DNA of 64,000 nt, from assembly GCA_016286995.1 (NCBI GenBank), contig JAEEVA010000011.1, positions 17,209 to 81,208 of the forward strand, in the 5' to 3' direction. The notes beneath the pieces were generated by a model. The model was given only the letters and a program-made list of their open reading frames with translations. It was not told the origin of the DNA and ran no database searches. The stretch comes from Prevotella sp. (GTDB taxonomy: Bacteria > Bacteroidota > Bacteroidia > Bacteroidales > Bacteroidaceae). Shown one piece after another: positions 44,020 to 52,920 of this stretch (its first letter is position 1; every line of letters begins with the position of its first letter). Position numbers and translations under genes: made by a program.

Positions 44020-45618
44020 ATGAGCATCAAGACAATCATACTAATCCTAACGACAATGATGACGATGAACGGATGTAAGGGACAAACGCCAGAAAAGACG
44101 CGGATGGACGAGCTATGCTCGTCTGTGGTGAGGCCGGCGACACAGGCGAACCGATTCTATACGGGCGATGCCAGAGAACTGACTGAGGAGGTGGACAGCT
44201 TTTTGGCGCTGCATAGCGACGACAAAAAATACAATAATGTGGCGGCGGTGATAGTACCTCATGCAGGGTATTATTTCTCGGGCAACGTGGCGGCAGCGGC
44301 GTATATGGCGATAGACCCGAAGAAGCAGTACAAGCGGATTTTCCTGTTAGGGCCAAGTCACCACGAATGGCTCGATGGGGCGTCGGTGAACACGGAGGCA
44401 GACTGGTATGCCACGCCATTAGGCAGTGTAAAGGTGGACCACGAGACGGCGAAAGCTTTAACAACAACGGATTGCACGGATGACACGGATTTAAAAGAAA
44501 CCACGAATTACACGAATGACGCGAATTTGGATTCCGTGTTCTGCTTTAGACCGGAGGCGCATGACAGGGAACATTGTCTGGAAGTGCAGTTGCCGTTCCT
44601 GCAGCGACTCTTTGCTCAGTACGCTCAAGAGGTGCCGCCGATTGTGCCAATTGTTATCTCGACGAATGATTATAACAAGTTGAAGCGGATAGCTGAGGTG
44701 CTGAAGCCATACTTTACGGACGAGAATTTGTTTGTAATTAGCAGCGACTTCTCACACTATCCGTCGTATGAGGATGCCTGCAAGGTGGATGCCATGACGG
44801 GTAAAGCCATTGAGACGGGTGACGTAAAGGAGTTCATTGCAACCATCAATGCCAATGCCCGAAGTGGTAAGCGGAATCTGGCGACGAGTGCCTGCGGCGA
44901 GTTTGCTATCATCACACTGATGCTGATGCTCGACAAACAATATGAGGTAAAGCACCTGATGTACCAAAACTCTGGTGACATCGACAATCACGACCACAGC
45001 CGCGTGGTGGGGTATCATTCGTTTGCCATCCTGCGCAACAGAAATAATGGCAGCGGACAGACACGGACTGACACAGACTTTTCCTTATCCGCAGAAGATA
45101 AGAAGATGCTGAAAGACATCGCTTTTAATAGCATTCGCGATTCATTAGATGGCAAGCCTATCGCGCAACCAATTGTCAATTGTCAATTCTCAATTATCAA
45201 TTCAAAATGCGGTGCCTTTGTCTCGCTGCACAAGCATGGCCGTTTGCGTGGCTGCATCGGACACTTTGGCGAGGACTATCCGTTGTATGAGATTGTGGCA
45301 GAGATGGCGCGAGCGGCAGCATTTGACGATCCTCGGTTTATGCCTGTCACCCGCGATGAACTGGATGACCTCGACATCGAGATCTCTGTGCTTACGCCGA
45401 TGCGTCGCATACAGAGCCTGGACGAGTTTGAACTGCACCGTCACGGCATCTATATCAAAAAAGGTTACCGCAGCGGCACATTCCTGCCGCAGGTGGCCGA
45501 TGAGGTAAATTGGACGAAGGAGGAGTTCGTGGGACATTGTTCGCAGGACAAGGCCGGACTGGGCTGGGACGGCTGGCGTGACGCCGAACTCTACGTTTAC
45601 GAAGCAATTGTATTTTGA
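44020..45618 (+). CDS. amrB-amrA: AmmeMemoRadiSam fusion: Memo (B) plus AMMECR1 (A)
   Basis: 532 residues. A lipoprotein-like leader (MTMNGC at about 14-19) is followed by a Memo/AmrB domain (VPHAGYYFSGNVAAAAY, LLGPSHHEW, FVISSDFSHYPSY), then AMMECR1/AmrA (LSAEDKKMLKDIA, GAFVSLHKHGRLRGCIGHFG). In many genomes the two accompany the AmrS radical SAM enzyme, as here; the reaction is not established. Two repeat segments are in frame: 44464-44527 inside Memo (Thr/Asp/Asn-rich) and 45170-45202 inside AMMECR1 just before GAFVSL. The metal-binding His/Asp/Cys positions appear intact. Confidence 0.93.
   Translation: MSIKTIILILTTMMTMNGCKGQTPEKTRMDELCSSVVRPATQANRFYTGDARELTEEVDSFLALHSDDKKYNNVAAVIVPHAGYYFSGNVAAAAYMAIDPKKQYKRIFLLGPSHHEWLDGASVNTEADWYATPLGSVKVDHETAKALTTTDCTDDTDLKETTNYTNDANLDSVFCFRPEAHDREHCLEVQLPFLQRLFAQYAQEVPPIVPIVISTNDYNKLKRIAEVLKPYFTDENLFVISSDFSHYPSYEDACKVDAMTGKAIETGDVKEFIATINANARSGKRNLATSACGEFAIITLMLMLDKQYEVKHLMYQNSGDIDNHDHSRVVGYHSFAILRNRNNGSGQTRTDTDFSLSAEDKKMLKDIAFNSIRDSLDGKPIAQPIVNCQFSIINSKCGAFVSLHKHGRLRGCIGHFGEDYPLYEIVAEMARAAAFDDPRFMPVTRDELDDLDIEISVLTPMRRIQSLDEFELHRHGIYIKKGYRSGTFLPQVADEVNWTKEEFVGHCSQDKAGLGWDGWRDAELYVYEAIVF
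44464..44527 (+). repeat. In-frame CACGGATT/CACGAATT repeat (about 10-nt period)
   Basis: Units such as ACGGATTGC, ACGGATGAC, ACGGATTTA and then ACGAATTAC, ACGAATGAC encode a TTDCTDDTDLKETTNYTND-type segment inside Memo. A related array, AACGGATTGAACGGATTAAA, lies at 48012-48040. Confidence 0.85.
45170..45202 (+). repeat. In-frame CAATTNT array in the AMMECR1 domain
   Basis: CAATTGT x2, CAATTCT, CAATTAT and CAATT encode PIVNCQFSIIN. It is the same array type as those in dockerin 3' regions and in the ligase gene. Confidence 0.9.
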
Positions 45619-45621
45619 GTT

Positions 45622-45778
45622 AAGAGTTAAGAATTAAGAATTAAGAGTTGTCGGCTTCGCCGATTAAGAATTAAAAATTAAGAAGTATGGCTACGCATAA
45701 TAATTCTAAATTCTTACATCTTAATCGCAGCGAAGCGAGAATAACTCTAAATTCTAAACTCTAAATTCTTAATTCATC
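45622..45778. repeat. Repeat-filled gap with hairpins before amrS
   Basis: TAAGANT heptamers (45622-45649), then the hairpin TCGGCTTCGCCGA, then TAAGAATT-like and TCTAAAN heptamers (45733-45775) that are the inverse of the first array. The gap could fold into one long hairpin; it leaves no obvious ribosome-binding site before the amrS ATG at 45779. Confidence 0.8.
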
Positions 45779-46645
45779 ATGATTGAGTGCAGGTATTATA
45801 AGCGGTTAGAGGATGGGAAGGTGGAGTGTACGCTCTGTCCGCACCATTGCCGTATTGCTGAGGGCAAAACGGGTGTGTGCCGTAGCAGAAAGAACCAGTG
45901 CGGCATGCTCATGAGCGAGGTGTATGGCAACCCGTGTTCGCTGGCCATCGACCCCATAGAGAAGAAACCGCTGTACCATTTCCATCCGGGCACGACATGT
46001 CTGTCGTTAGCCTGTACTGGCTGTAATTTCCGCTGTCTGAACTGTCAGAACCACGATATTTCGCAGGTGTCGCCCTCAGATATCAATCATTACGAGTTGT
46101 CGCCTGAGGACGTCGTCACCCTCTGCCGGAAGCACCACTGCCCAGGCATCGCCTACACCTATACCGAGCCTCTGACCTATCTTGAATATATCATCGATTG
46201 TGCCCAGCAGGCCCACGAAGCAGGCCTATGGAACATCCTCGTCACAGCGGGTTACGTCTGTCAAGAGCCGCTGGCCGACCTGCTTCCATATCTCGATGCC
46301 GCCAACGTCGACCTTAAGTCCTTCAGCGATGACATATATAATAAGGTAAACGGCGGTCACCTCCAGCCCGTACTCGACACCATCCTCGCCATGAAGCAGG
46401 CCGGCGTGTGGGTGGAAATCACCAACCTTGTCATCCCCAACGTGAATGACGATATGCAGATGATTCGTCGCATGTGTCGCTGGCTCGCAGACAATGACCT
46501 CACTGAAGCCCCACTGCATTTCAGCCGTTTCTTTCCACGCTACAAGATGCAGGACATTCCTCCCACACCCATAGCGACGCTAAAGACTGCCAAACAAATC
46601 GCCGAGGAGGAAGGCATCAGGTATGTGTATTTAGGGAATGTTTGA
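45779..46645 (+). CDS. amrS: AmmeMemoRadiSam radical SAM enzyme
   Basis: 288 residues. An N-terminal Cys pair cluster (CTLCPHHCRIAEGKTGVCR) precedes the radical SAM motif CNFRCLNC (CX3CX2C), with HPGTTCLSLACTGC just before it. AYTYTEPLTYLEYI and NVDLKSFSDDIY are typical of the pyruvate-formate-lyase-activase-like AmrS group, and HFSRFFPRYKM closes the barrel. It generates a 5'-deoxyadenosyl radical; the substrate is unproven. Its system partners AmrB-AmrA are encoded immediately upstream across the repeat-filled gap. Confidence 0.95.
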   Translation: MIECRYYKRLEDGKVECTLCPHHCRIAEGKTGVCRSRKNQCGMLMSEVYGNPCSLAIDPIEKKPLYHFHPGTTCLSLACTGCNFRCLNCQNHDISQVSPSDINHYELSPEDVVTLCRKHHCPGIAYTYTEPLTYLEYIIDCAQQAHEAGLWNILVTAGYVCQEPLADLLPYLDAANVDLKSFSDDIYNKVNGGHLQPVLDTILAMKQAGVWVEITNLVIPNVNDDMQMIRRMCRWLADNDLTEAPLHFSRFFPRYKMQDIPPTPIATLKTAKQIAEEEGIRYVYLGNV

Positions 46646-46701
46646 ATAATAAAGATTGTTAAATAAATAAAGGTGTCCCGACTTTTGGGACAGCCAAGTT
46701 G

Positions 46702-46709
46702 TACCTTTG
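46702..46709 (+). promoter_or_regulatory. -7 element of the radical-SAM repair gene
   Basis: TACCTTTG ends nine bases before the ATG at 46718. It therefore argues against the longer reading frame from 46673 and implies a very short leader. Confidence 0.65.
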
Positions 46710-46717
46710 CAGACGTT

Positions 46718-48010
46718 ATGCTGACAGAAAAAACAATGGAGAAGTTGCGGATACTCGCAGAATCGGCGAAGTACGATGTATCGTGCTCGTCGAGCGGCAC
46801 CGTGCGCAAAGGCAAAGCGGGCATGGTTGGCTCGACGATGGGCGGCGTGGGCATCTGCCACTCGTTTGCCGACGACGGACGCTGCATCTCGTTGCTGAAG
46901 GTCATGCTGACGAACTATTGCATGTACGACTGTGCCTACTGCATCAACCGCCGAAGCAATGACATCAAGCGGGCAACGCTCTCCGTGAGTGAGCTGGAGG
47001 AGATCACGATGGAGTTTTACCGCAGGAACTATATCGAGGGGCTGTTTCTCAGTAGCGGCGTGGTGCGTAACCCAGACTACACCATGGAACGACTGGCTGC
47101 CATAGCCCGCGACCTCAGGACAGTGCATCGTTTCAATGGCTATATCCACCTGAAGAGCATTCCTGGCTGTTCGCAGGAACTGCTCAACGAGGCCGGGCGC
47201 TATGCCGACCGCATGAGCGTGAACATTGAGATTCCCAAAGAGGAGTCGCTGAAACTGTTGGCACCAGAAAAAGACCACAAGAGCGTGTTCCAGCCGATGA
47301 AGTTCATCCAACAGGGCGTATTAGAGAACAAGGAGGACCGTAAGAAATACCGCTATGCGCCAAGGTTTGTGCCTGCCGGACAGTCGACGCAGATGATTGT
47401 GGGGGCTACAAAGGAGACAGATTTGGACATTCTGAAAATGTCCAACGCTTTGTATCAACAGCCCACCATGCGTCGTGTCTATTACTCCGGCTACGTCAGC
47501 GTGAACACCTACGACCCACGATTGCCCATTTTGAAACAACCACCACTGGTCCGCGAGAATCGGCTTTATCAGGCTGACTGGTTGTTGCGGTTCTATCACT
47601 TCCGCGTCGACGAAATCGTCGACGAAATGCACACGAACCTTGACTTGGAGGTGGATCCGAAACTGGCGTGGGCACTACGACATCCAGAGGCTTTCCCAGT
47701 GGACATCAATACGGCTGACTACGAGCAGCTACTCCGTGTGCCAGGGCTCGGAACCAAGTCGGCCTGGCTCATCGTCAACTCGCGCCGTTTCAATCGTCTG
47801 ACCAGTTACGACCTCAAGAAGATGGGCGTGGTGATGAAGAAGGCGAAGTATTTTATTACCTGCAACGAACTCACCTCGCAGTTCTCGCAACCTATCGTCG
47901 GCATCAATGAGCTGCGTCCTGAGCGACTAAGACCATTGCTGGTGTCGAAGGCTCAGCAGAAACGGGCGGCGGAAGAACGACAACTGAAATTGGACTTCGG
48001 AGATGTTTAA
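46718..48010 (+). CDS. Radical SAM protein linked to DNA modification/repair (TIGR03916-like)
   Basis: 430 residues from the preferred start MLTEKTMEKLR. Radical SAM motif CMYDCAYC (CX3CX2C) is preceded by CSSSGTVRKGKAGMVGS and CHSFADDGRC. A C-terminal helix-hairpin-helix (INTADYEQLLRVPGLGTKSAWLIV, residues about 327-350) would bind DNA. This matches the family annotated 'putative DNA modification/repair radical SAM protein', which is regularly adjacent to TIGR03915-type proteins, as here. An upstream ATG at 46673 would place the promoter inside the coding region, so it was not used. The reaction is not known. Confidence 0.92.
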   Translation: MLTEKTMEKLRILAESAKYDVSCSSSGTVRKGKAGMVGSTMGGVGICHSFADDGRCISLLKVMLTNYCMYDCAYCINRRSNDIKRATLSVSELEEITMEFYRRNYIEGLFLSSGVVRNPDYTMERLAAIARDLRTVHRFNGYIHLKSIPGCSQELLNEAGRYADRMSVNIEIPKEESLKLLAPEKDHKSVFQPMKFIQQGVLENKEDRKKYRYAPRFVPAGQSTQMIVGATKETDLDILKMSNALYQQPTMRRVYYSGYVSVNTYDPRLPILKQPPLVRENRLYQADWLLRFYHFRVDEIVDEMHTNLDLEVDPKLAWALRHPEAFPVDINTADYEQLLRVPGLGTKSAWLIVNSRRFNRLTSYDLKKMGVVMKKAKYFITCNELTSQFSQPIVGINELRPERLRPLLVSKAQQKRAAEERQLKLDFGDV

Positions 48011-48011
48011 G

Positions 48012-48040
48012 ACAACGGATTGAACGGATTAAACGGATGG
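48012..48040 (+). repeat. ACGGATT repeats before the TIGR03915 gene
   Basis: AACGGATTG, AACGGATTA and AACGGATGG fill the short gap (about 10-nt period) that ends four bases before the ATG at 48045. Confidence 0.75.
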
Positions 48041-48044
48041 TGAG

Positions 48045-48848
48045 ATGACGGTATATGTGTTTGACAGGACAATGGACGGGCTGCTGACAGCGGTATTCGA
48101 TGCTTTTGCATTCAAGGAGCAGCCAGAGCAGTTGCTGGCTGAGGGCGACGCGCTGCCATTATTCTGCGACCATACTTATCATGTGACGACGGACGAGGAG
48201 AAAGCCCGACGGGTGTGGACGGGACTGGAGAAGAAACTGACGCGCGAGGCTCTACACCTGCTATCCGTCAGTTGGCTATCCGAGCTGAGGGAGTTGAATA
48301 CACCGCTGTTCCAATATATATGTAAGGTATTCCGGCAGGGGGATATCAGCCACAACTTCGCCGACCCTGATGTGCTGACTGTGACGAACATCGCCCGTCG
48401 TGTGCTGCACGAACAATTGCGCATGAAACAGTTCATCCGCTTTCAGAAGGCGAAGGACGGTACGTATCTGGCTGTTGTCTCACCTGACCACAACGTGTTG
48501 CCCATCATTATCGACCACTTTCAGGACCGCTTCAATGACCAGCCCTGGCTGATTTATGATGCGAAGCGGCATTATGGGTACTATTACAGCCTCACCCCCG
48601 CCCCCTCTCCAAAGGGCGAGGGGAGTTATATGCCTATCCGCGTGACGTTCGAGGACGAAACTACTGTGCCGTTCGATTTATCGAACGGAAAACTCAATGC
48701 CGAGGTGCTGAGCGACAACGACCAACTGTTCCAAGACCTCTGGCGCACGTACTTCAAGGCCATCTGCATCAAGGAGCGCATGAACCCTCGCAAGCAGTTG
48801 AAGGATATGCCGCGCCGCTATTGGAAATACATGACGGAGAAGAATTGA
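48045..48848 (+). CDS. TIGR03915/DUF4130 DNA-metabolism protein
   Basis: 267 residues. Opens MTVYVFDRTMDGLLTAVFDAF and ends WRTYFKAICIKERMNPRKQ ... RRYWKYM, the conserved frame of this family. It is a predicted partner of the preceding radical SAM protein; in many other bacteria the domain is fused to a uracil-DNA glycosylase, which is missing here. A palindromic repeat (48591-48625) is in frame and encodes LTPAPSPKGEGS between the core and the C-terminal part. The stop codon lies in the first unit of the downstream 8-mer array. Confidence 0.9.
   Translation: MTVYVFDRTMDGLLTAVFDAFAFKEQPEQLLAEGDALPLFCDHTYHVTTDEEKARRVWTGLEKKLTREALHLLSVSWLSELRELNTPLFQYICKVFRQGDISHNFADPDVLTVTNIARRVLHEQLRMKQFIRFQKAKDGTYLAVVSPDHNVLPIIIDHFQDRFNDQPWLIYDAKRHYGYYYSLTPAPSPKGEGSYMPIRVTFEDETTVPFDLSNGKLNAEVLSDNDQLFQDLWRTYFKAICIKERMNPRKQLKDMPRRYWKYMTEKN
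48591..48625 (+). repeat. In-frame CTCACCCCC...GCGAGGGGAG palindromic repeat
   Basis: CTCACCCCCGCCCCCTCTCC is followed by AAAGGGCGAGGGGAG. CCCTCTCC can pair with the GGGCGAGGGG arm. A near copy is at 55026-55061 inside another repair-type gene. Confidence 0.85.
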
Positions 48849-48899
48849 AGGATTGAAGGATTGAAGAATTGAAGAATTGAAGAATTGAAGAATTGAAAT
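48844..48899 (+). repeat. ATTGAAGN octamer array x7
   Basis: Seven 8-base units (ATTGAAGG, ATTGAAGA, ending ATTGAAAT) include the stop codon of the TIGR03915 gene and run right up to the ATG at 48900, so the whole intergenic gap is repeat. Confidence 0.9.
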
Positions 48900-49688
48900 A
48901 TGACACAGAGATTTGCTTTGTTTTTCGACATCGACGGCACGCTCGTGAGTTTCCATACGCACGAGATTCCCGCGTCGACCATCCAGGCGCTGACGCAGGC
49001 CAAGGCCAACGGTTCACGGGTGTATATCGCCACGGGGCGTCCGCCGTTGATTATCACTAATCTGGGGGCTATTGACCACCTGATTGACGGCTACATCACC
49101 ACCAACGGCGCATTATGCTTTGTCGGCGACGAGATGGTCACGTGCCAACCCATCCCTAAAGAGGATGTGATGACCTGCGTGGAGGACTGTCAAGAGAAAG
49201 GCAACAGCCTCATTGTCATTGGCCGGAAGGACGTGGCAGTAATAGACCCCAAAGGCGATGTCGACCGCATCTTCCGTCAGATGCTCGCCGTAAAAAACCT
49301 TGATCAGGCTTCGCCGTTAGACGTTGTGCTCCAGCAGGACATCCTCCAACTGACCGCCTTCTTCCCTGCCAACTACGAACCTGTACTGATGGCCCGTATG
49401 CCACGATGCGTGTCTGGCCGCTGGCATCCGGAGTTTACGGACATCACCGCCAACGGCGCCGACAAGGGCAAGGGCATCCTGGCAATGGCCCGCCACGAGG
49501 GGTTCGACCCCAGCCGAACAATGGCCTTTGGCGACGGCGGCAACGACACCTCGATGATTCTCCAGGCTGGCATCGGTGTCGCGATGGGCAATGCCATCGA
49601 TGCCCTCAAGCATCAGGCCGACTACGTCACTAGCTCCGTCGATGACGACGGCATTCTTAACGCCCTACGACACTTTAAAGTCATATGA
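48900..49688 (+). CDS. Cof-type HAD phosphatase
   Basis: 262 residues. Motif I FDIDGTLVSF (Asp nucleophile near residue 10), motif II IATGRPP, motif IV AFGDGGNDTSMI and the C2-cap arrangement of Cof/IIB phosphatases. It hydrolyses sugar phosphates or similar small metabolites in the cytosol; the substrate cannot be read. Overlaps the next gene by four bases (ATGA), so they are translationally coupled. Confidence 0.93.
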   Translation: MTQRFALFFDIDGTLVSFHTHEIPASTIQALTQAKANGSRVYIATGRPPLIITNLGAIDHLIDGYITTNGALCFVGDEMVTCQPIPKEDVMTCVEDCQEKGNSLIVIGRKDVAVIDPKGDVDRIFRQMLAVKNLDQASPLDVVLQQDILQLTAFFPANYEPVLMARMPRCVSGRWHPEFTDITANGADKGKGILAMARHEGFDPSRTMAFGDGGNDTSMILQAGIGVAMGNAIDALKHQADYVTSSVDDDGILNALRHFKVI

Positions 49689-51106
49689 TTATGAAGAAAA
49701 CAATGATATGGATGCTGCTCCTGATGCCGTTGACAGTGTGGGCAGCGAAGAGTGATTTGAAACCACGATTGGTGGTATGTACCGACATCGCACCAGCCGA
49801 CGTGGAACCTGACGACATGGAGTCGATGGTGCGACTGATGGCATACGCAGACTGCTTCGAGATAGAAGCGCTGATTACGTCCGTAGGTTGGAACTGCGAT
49901 CCATATCCTGTTGAGTGGGCACAGTATCTGCAACGCGTCATCGAGGCGTATCGTCAGGATGTGCCAAAGCTGATGGAGCGTTCTGGACAGAAGAAGTTTC
50001 TGCCTCTGAAGAAAGAGAATGGGCAGCAACGTCTCGGCTATTGGCCTAGTGCTGAATATCTGAAAAGTCGCGCTGTAATGGGAAGCATTCATGGTGGCAT
50101 CAAGGCCATCGGCGAGGACAACGACTCGCCTGGCAGCGATTTGTTGATTCGTTTGGCCGACGAGGACGACCCGCGCCCAATCTATGTAGCTGCTTGGGGC
50201 GGTGCCAACACATTGGCGCAAGCCATTTGGCGTGTAAAACAAACCCGTAGTGTGAACGAAGTTTCTGACTTCGTCAAAAAGTTCCGCCTCTTCACCATCA
50301 CCGATCAGGACATGCAGTACAGCATGCGCATGAATCTTGCCTATAGTTCGCACATGTGGTTACGCAAGGACTTTGCCGACGACCTGCTATTCATTTGGGA
50401 TGAGGGGGCGTGGCAGGAGCAGTGCCAATTGGGCAAGCAACACTGGGCTCAGCATCAACAGCACATCCAGGGCCATGGTGCGCTTGGTCGTGAATACCCT
50501 AATTACAAGTGGGGCGTCGAGGGCGACACACCGAGTTTTCTCTACGTGATGCCCAACGGCCTAAACGATCCTGAGGACCCACATCAGGCGGGTTGGGCTG
50601 GCTATCACAAGCACAGTCTTTGTGCAGATTTATCCACCACCGCCTGGACCTCCTGGGAGGAACCCGTACGCAACATCTCCGTGGGCTACAAACAGCGTTT
50701 CTATCTCGACGAGCTTAATGACTTCTGCGCCCGAATGCAATGGGCCGCCGAGGGCAAGGGCAACCGCAATCCGTTGGTTGCGGTTCGTGTGCTTGATGGT
50801 TTTGCCGTCAAGAGCACCTCCTCCATCGCCCCTCTCCGCATCACGGTAAAGGCTGGCGACACCATCCGTCTTGATGCCTCAAGGTCAAGTGATCCTGACA
50901 GCGATGCTCTCAGCTTCCTTTGGTGGCAACAGCCGGAAATTGGCAGCACGACGGCAACCATCGACAATGCATCGTCCGCCATTGCCACCGTTCGTATCCC
51001 TGCCGATGCCGCCAGTGACACCATCCACCTCGTCTGCGAAGTTCACGACGACGGTCCCTTCCGCCTCGTCGCCTACCGCCGCATCATCATCGCTATTGAA
51101 CGATAA
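49685..51106 (+). CDS. Secreted DUF1593 nucleoside-hydrolase-like protein
   Basis: 473 residues. Signal peptide about 1-20 (MLLLMPLTVWAA); start either at the ATGA overlap or at Met3. Residues 25-310 match the Sde_0182/DUF1593 domain, a nucleoside-hydrolase-like fold (PRLVVCTDIAPADVEPDDMES, AAWGGANTLAQAIW, FTITDQDMQYSMRMN). A C-terminal Ig-like beta domain (DTIRLDASRSSDPDSDALSFLWWQQ) follows. Members are found in polysaccharide-degrading Bacteroidetes and Saccharophagus and are described as cellulose-binding; catalysis is unproven. Acts in the periplasm or outside the cell. Confidence 0.9.
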   Translation: MIMKKTMIWMLLLMPLTVWAAKSDLKPRLVVCTDIAPADVEPDDMESMVRLMAYADCFEIEALITSVGWNCDPYPVEWAQYLQRVIEAYRQDVPKLMERSGQKKFLPLKKENGQQRLGYWPSAEYLKSRAVMGSIHGGIKAIGEDNDSPGSDLLIRLADEDDPRPIYVAAWGGANTLAQAIWRVKQTRSVNEVSDFVKKFRLFTITDQDMQYSMRMNLAYSSHMWLRKDFADDLLFIWDEGAWQEQCQLGKQHWAQHQQHIQGHGALGREYPNYKWGVEGDTPSFLYVMPNGLNDPEDPHQAGWAGYHKHSLCADLSTTAWTSWEEPVRNISVGYKQRFYLDELNDFCARMQWAAEGKGNRNPLVAVRVLDGFAVKSTSSIAPLRITVKAGDTIRLDASRSSDPDSDALSFLWWQQPEIGSTTATIDNASSAIATVRIPADAASDTIHLVCEVHDDGPFRLVAYRRIIIAIER

Positions 51107-51120
51107 TTAATGTTTTTTAT

Positions 51121-51180
51121 CGATTTCCTGTGAACGATTTCCGTCTTTCTGTGTATGCAATGATAGAGAGACAGAAATCG
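51121..51180. other. Inverted repeat in intergenic gap
   Basis: CGATTTCCTGT and ACAGAAATCG bracket a segment with inner TCTTTCTGT. It may act as the terminator of the DUF1593 operon. Confidence 0.35.
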
Positions 51181-51203
51181 TTTAATCATTTAAGAGACAA
51201 GAA

Positions 51204-52352
51204 ATGAAAAGAGTATTCGTATGTATGGCGTTGATGACGCTGAGCATTGGTGCAATAGCACAAACGAAAGCAGTAAGGATTGAGAGCCCCATCGTTTCGG
51301 AGAAGGACTTCGTGTGGTATACAGGACAGAAGGAGGCGTGGAAGGCGGAAACGCAGAAAGACCCTACAAACGAGACGGCGTGGTTGAATTACTATAATGC
51401 GGCTCGCTATATGAGTTGGTTCCAGCAGGAGGATTCAACTGCCAAACAAGTGGTGCGCGAGATGGAACAGACCATCCCCGACAGCTACACGTTTAACTTC
51501 TGCGCTTATCGTGAGTCGGCGCAAGGTAAGGGCTATGGCGATCACAAGAAATATGCCGAGGCAGCATTGGCGAAGTTGCCTGACGAGATGCAGTTCTTCG
51601 ACTACGACAACTGGGTGTGCTATCTGGCCATGCAAGGCGACGAGGTGCGTATGAAGCCGTTGGCCAAACGCTATTTCGACAGCGGAATCTATTCTGAGGC
51701 TGTGTTGCGATACAGCTACAACGAATTGGCAGGTATGGACGAAAGCGGCATCTACATCGCCAATGGTGATGCTGCCATCATTCCCAAGTGGCTCATACAA
51801 GAGGGTATGGGTATGCACAAAGACAAGACCATTGTCTGTGCATCATTCCTCGCTGTGAAGGAATACCGCGACTGGCTCTGCAAAAAACTGGATGTCGTTG
51901 ACCCGATCCATGAAGAGCCTTACTGGACAGACGAATCCTGTAATGCCTTGCTACAAGCTATCATCGATAAATATGGCAGTAAAGTGTATTTTTCTACCAC
52001 CACGCCCTCATCGACGATGGAACCTTGGAAGAATAATCTCTACAACGAGGGTCTGCTGCTAAAGTATTCGAAGAAGCCTTACGATAACCTTGCCGTAAAG
52101 CGTCGCAATGTGGAGGAACGCTATATGTTGGAGTATCTGCTCGTGTCATTCCGTCCTGAATGGACTGCGGGTCAGCGTCTTTCTGCCAACTACGCCGTGT
52201 TGCTGGCCGACCTTCTGCCCTACTACGCCAAGCACGACCAGAAACGTTACGACTGGCTGATGAAACTGCTGGTGAGCGGCGTGACAAATACCTCACTTGA
52301 CGAGGACCACAAGCAGAATATTCTTCAGCAACTAATAACAGCAGAGAATTAA
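51204..52352 (+). CDS. Secreted hypothetical protein, TPR-like
   Basis: 382 residues. Signal peptide about 1-19 (ending IGAIAQ). The rest is helical with a tetratricopeptide-like opening (KDPTNETAWLNYYNAARYM) and many aromatic residues. No catalytic motif was recognised. Seven bases separate it from an ECF sigma factor gene, so the three genes (this, sigma, anti-sigma-like) are probably one operon and it could sense or respond to an envelope signal. Confidence 0.7.
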   Translation: MKRVFVCMALMTLSIGAIAQTKAVRIESPIVSEKDFVWYTGQKEAWKAETQKDPTNETAWLNYYNAARYMSWFQQEDSTAKQVVREMEQTIPDSYTFNFCAYRESAQGKGYGDHKKYAEAALAKLPDEMQFFDYDNWVCYLAMQGDEVRMKPLAKRYFDSGIYSEAVLRYSYNELAGMDESGIYIANGDAAIIPKWLIQEGMGMHKDKTIVCASFLAVKEYRDWLCKKLDVVDPIHEEPYWTDESCNALLQAIIDKYGSKVYFSTTTPSSTMEPWKNNLYNEGLLLKYSKKPYDNLAVKRRNVEERYMLEYLLVSFRPEWTAGQRLSANYAVLLADLLPYYAKHDQKRYDWLMKLLVSGVTNTSLDEDHKQNILQQLITAEN

Positions 52353-52359
52353 AGATGCC

Positions 52360-52920
52360 ATGCTGATACCCCTACGACTGTCAGCACAGACTGACGAACA
52401 GCTGATGCTACGGGCCGCACGAGGCAGCAACCGCGCCTTCGAGGAACTCTACAACCGCCATGCCCGACGGTTGCAGGGTTTCTTCGTCCGAAGGCTTGGC
52501 GATGATGCCGACCTTGCTGCCGACTTCATGCACGACACCTTTCTGCGACTCTATGCTGCTCGAGAGAAATACCACGAGGGCAATAGTTTCCGCGCCTGGC
52601 TCTACACGATTGCCTATAACCTCTGCAAGAACCATCATCGCAATCAGTTGAGCATCGTTCGCGACGATGAGAAAGACATGCCCACAGAGGCCGATATAGA
52701 AGTGGAACTCGACGAAACCATCCTTCAAAACGCCCTTCGTGAGGTTTTGAAGGGTCTGCCAGAACCCTACGCCATGCTCTTCTCTCTCCATTACGAGGAG
52801 AAGCTCACCATTCCTCAGATAGCGCAAATCACCGACCTGCCCGAGGGCACTGTGAAGTCGCGCCTACACAAGACAATGAATATCATCAAACAACAATTGA
52901 AGCAATATGAAAATCGATAA
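52360..52920 (+). CDS. ECF RNA polymerase sigma factor
   Basis: 186 residues. Sigma-70 region 2 (RLQGFFVRRLGDDADLAADFMHDTFLRLY, then FRAWLYTIAYNLCKNHHR) and region 4 (LPEPYAMLFSLHYEEKLT, then ITDLPEGTVKSRLHKT). It directs RNA polymerase to an extracytoplasmic-stress regulon. It overlaps by 14 bases the single-TM protein that follows, the usual sigma/anti-sigma arrangement. Confidence 0.95.
   Translation: MLIPLRLSAQTDEQLMLRAARGSNRAFEELYNRHARRLQGFFVRRLGDDADLAADFMHDTFLRLYAAREKYHEGNSFRAWLYTIAYNLCKNHHRNQLSIVRDDEKDMPTEADIEVELDETILQNALREVLKGLPEPYAMLFSLHYEEKLTIPQIAQITDLPEGTVKSRLHKTMNIIKQQLKQYENR

Noticed and set aside
46673..46717. Longer start for the radical SAM repair protein
   Set aside because: A TACCTTTG promoter box lies at 46702-46709, inside that extension, and family resemblance begins at MLTEKTMEKLR (46718).
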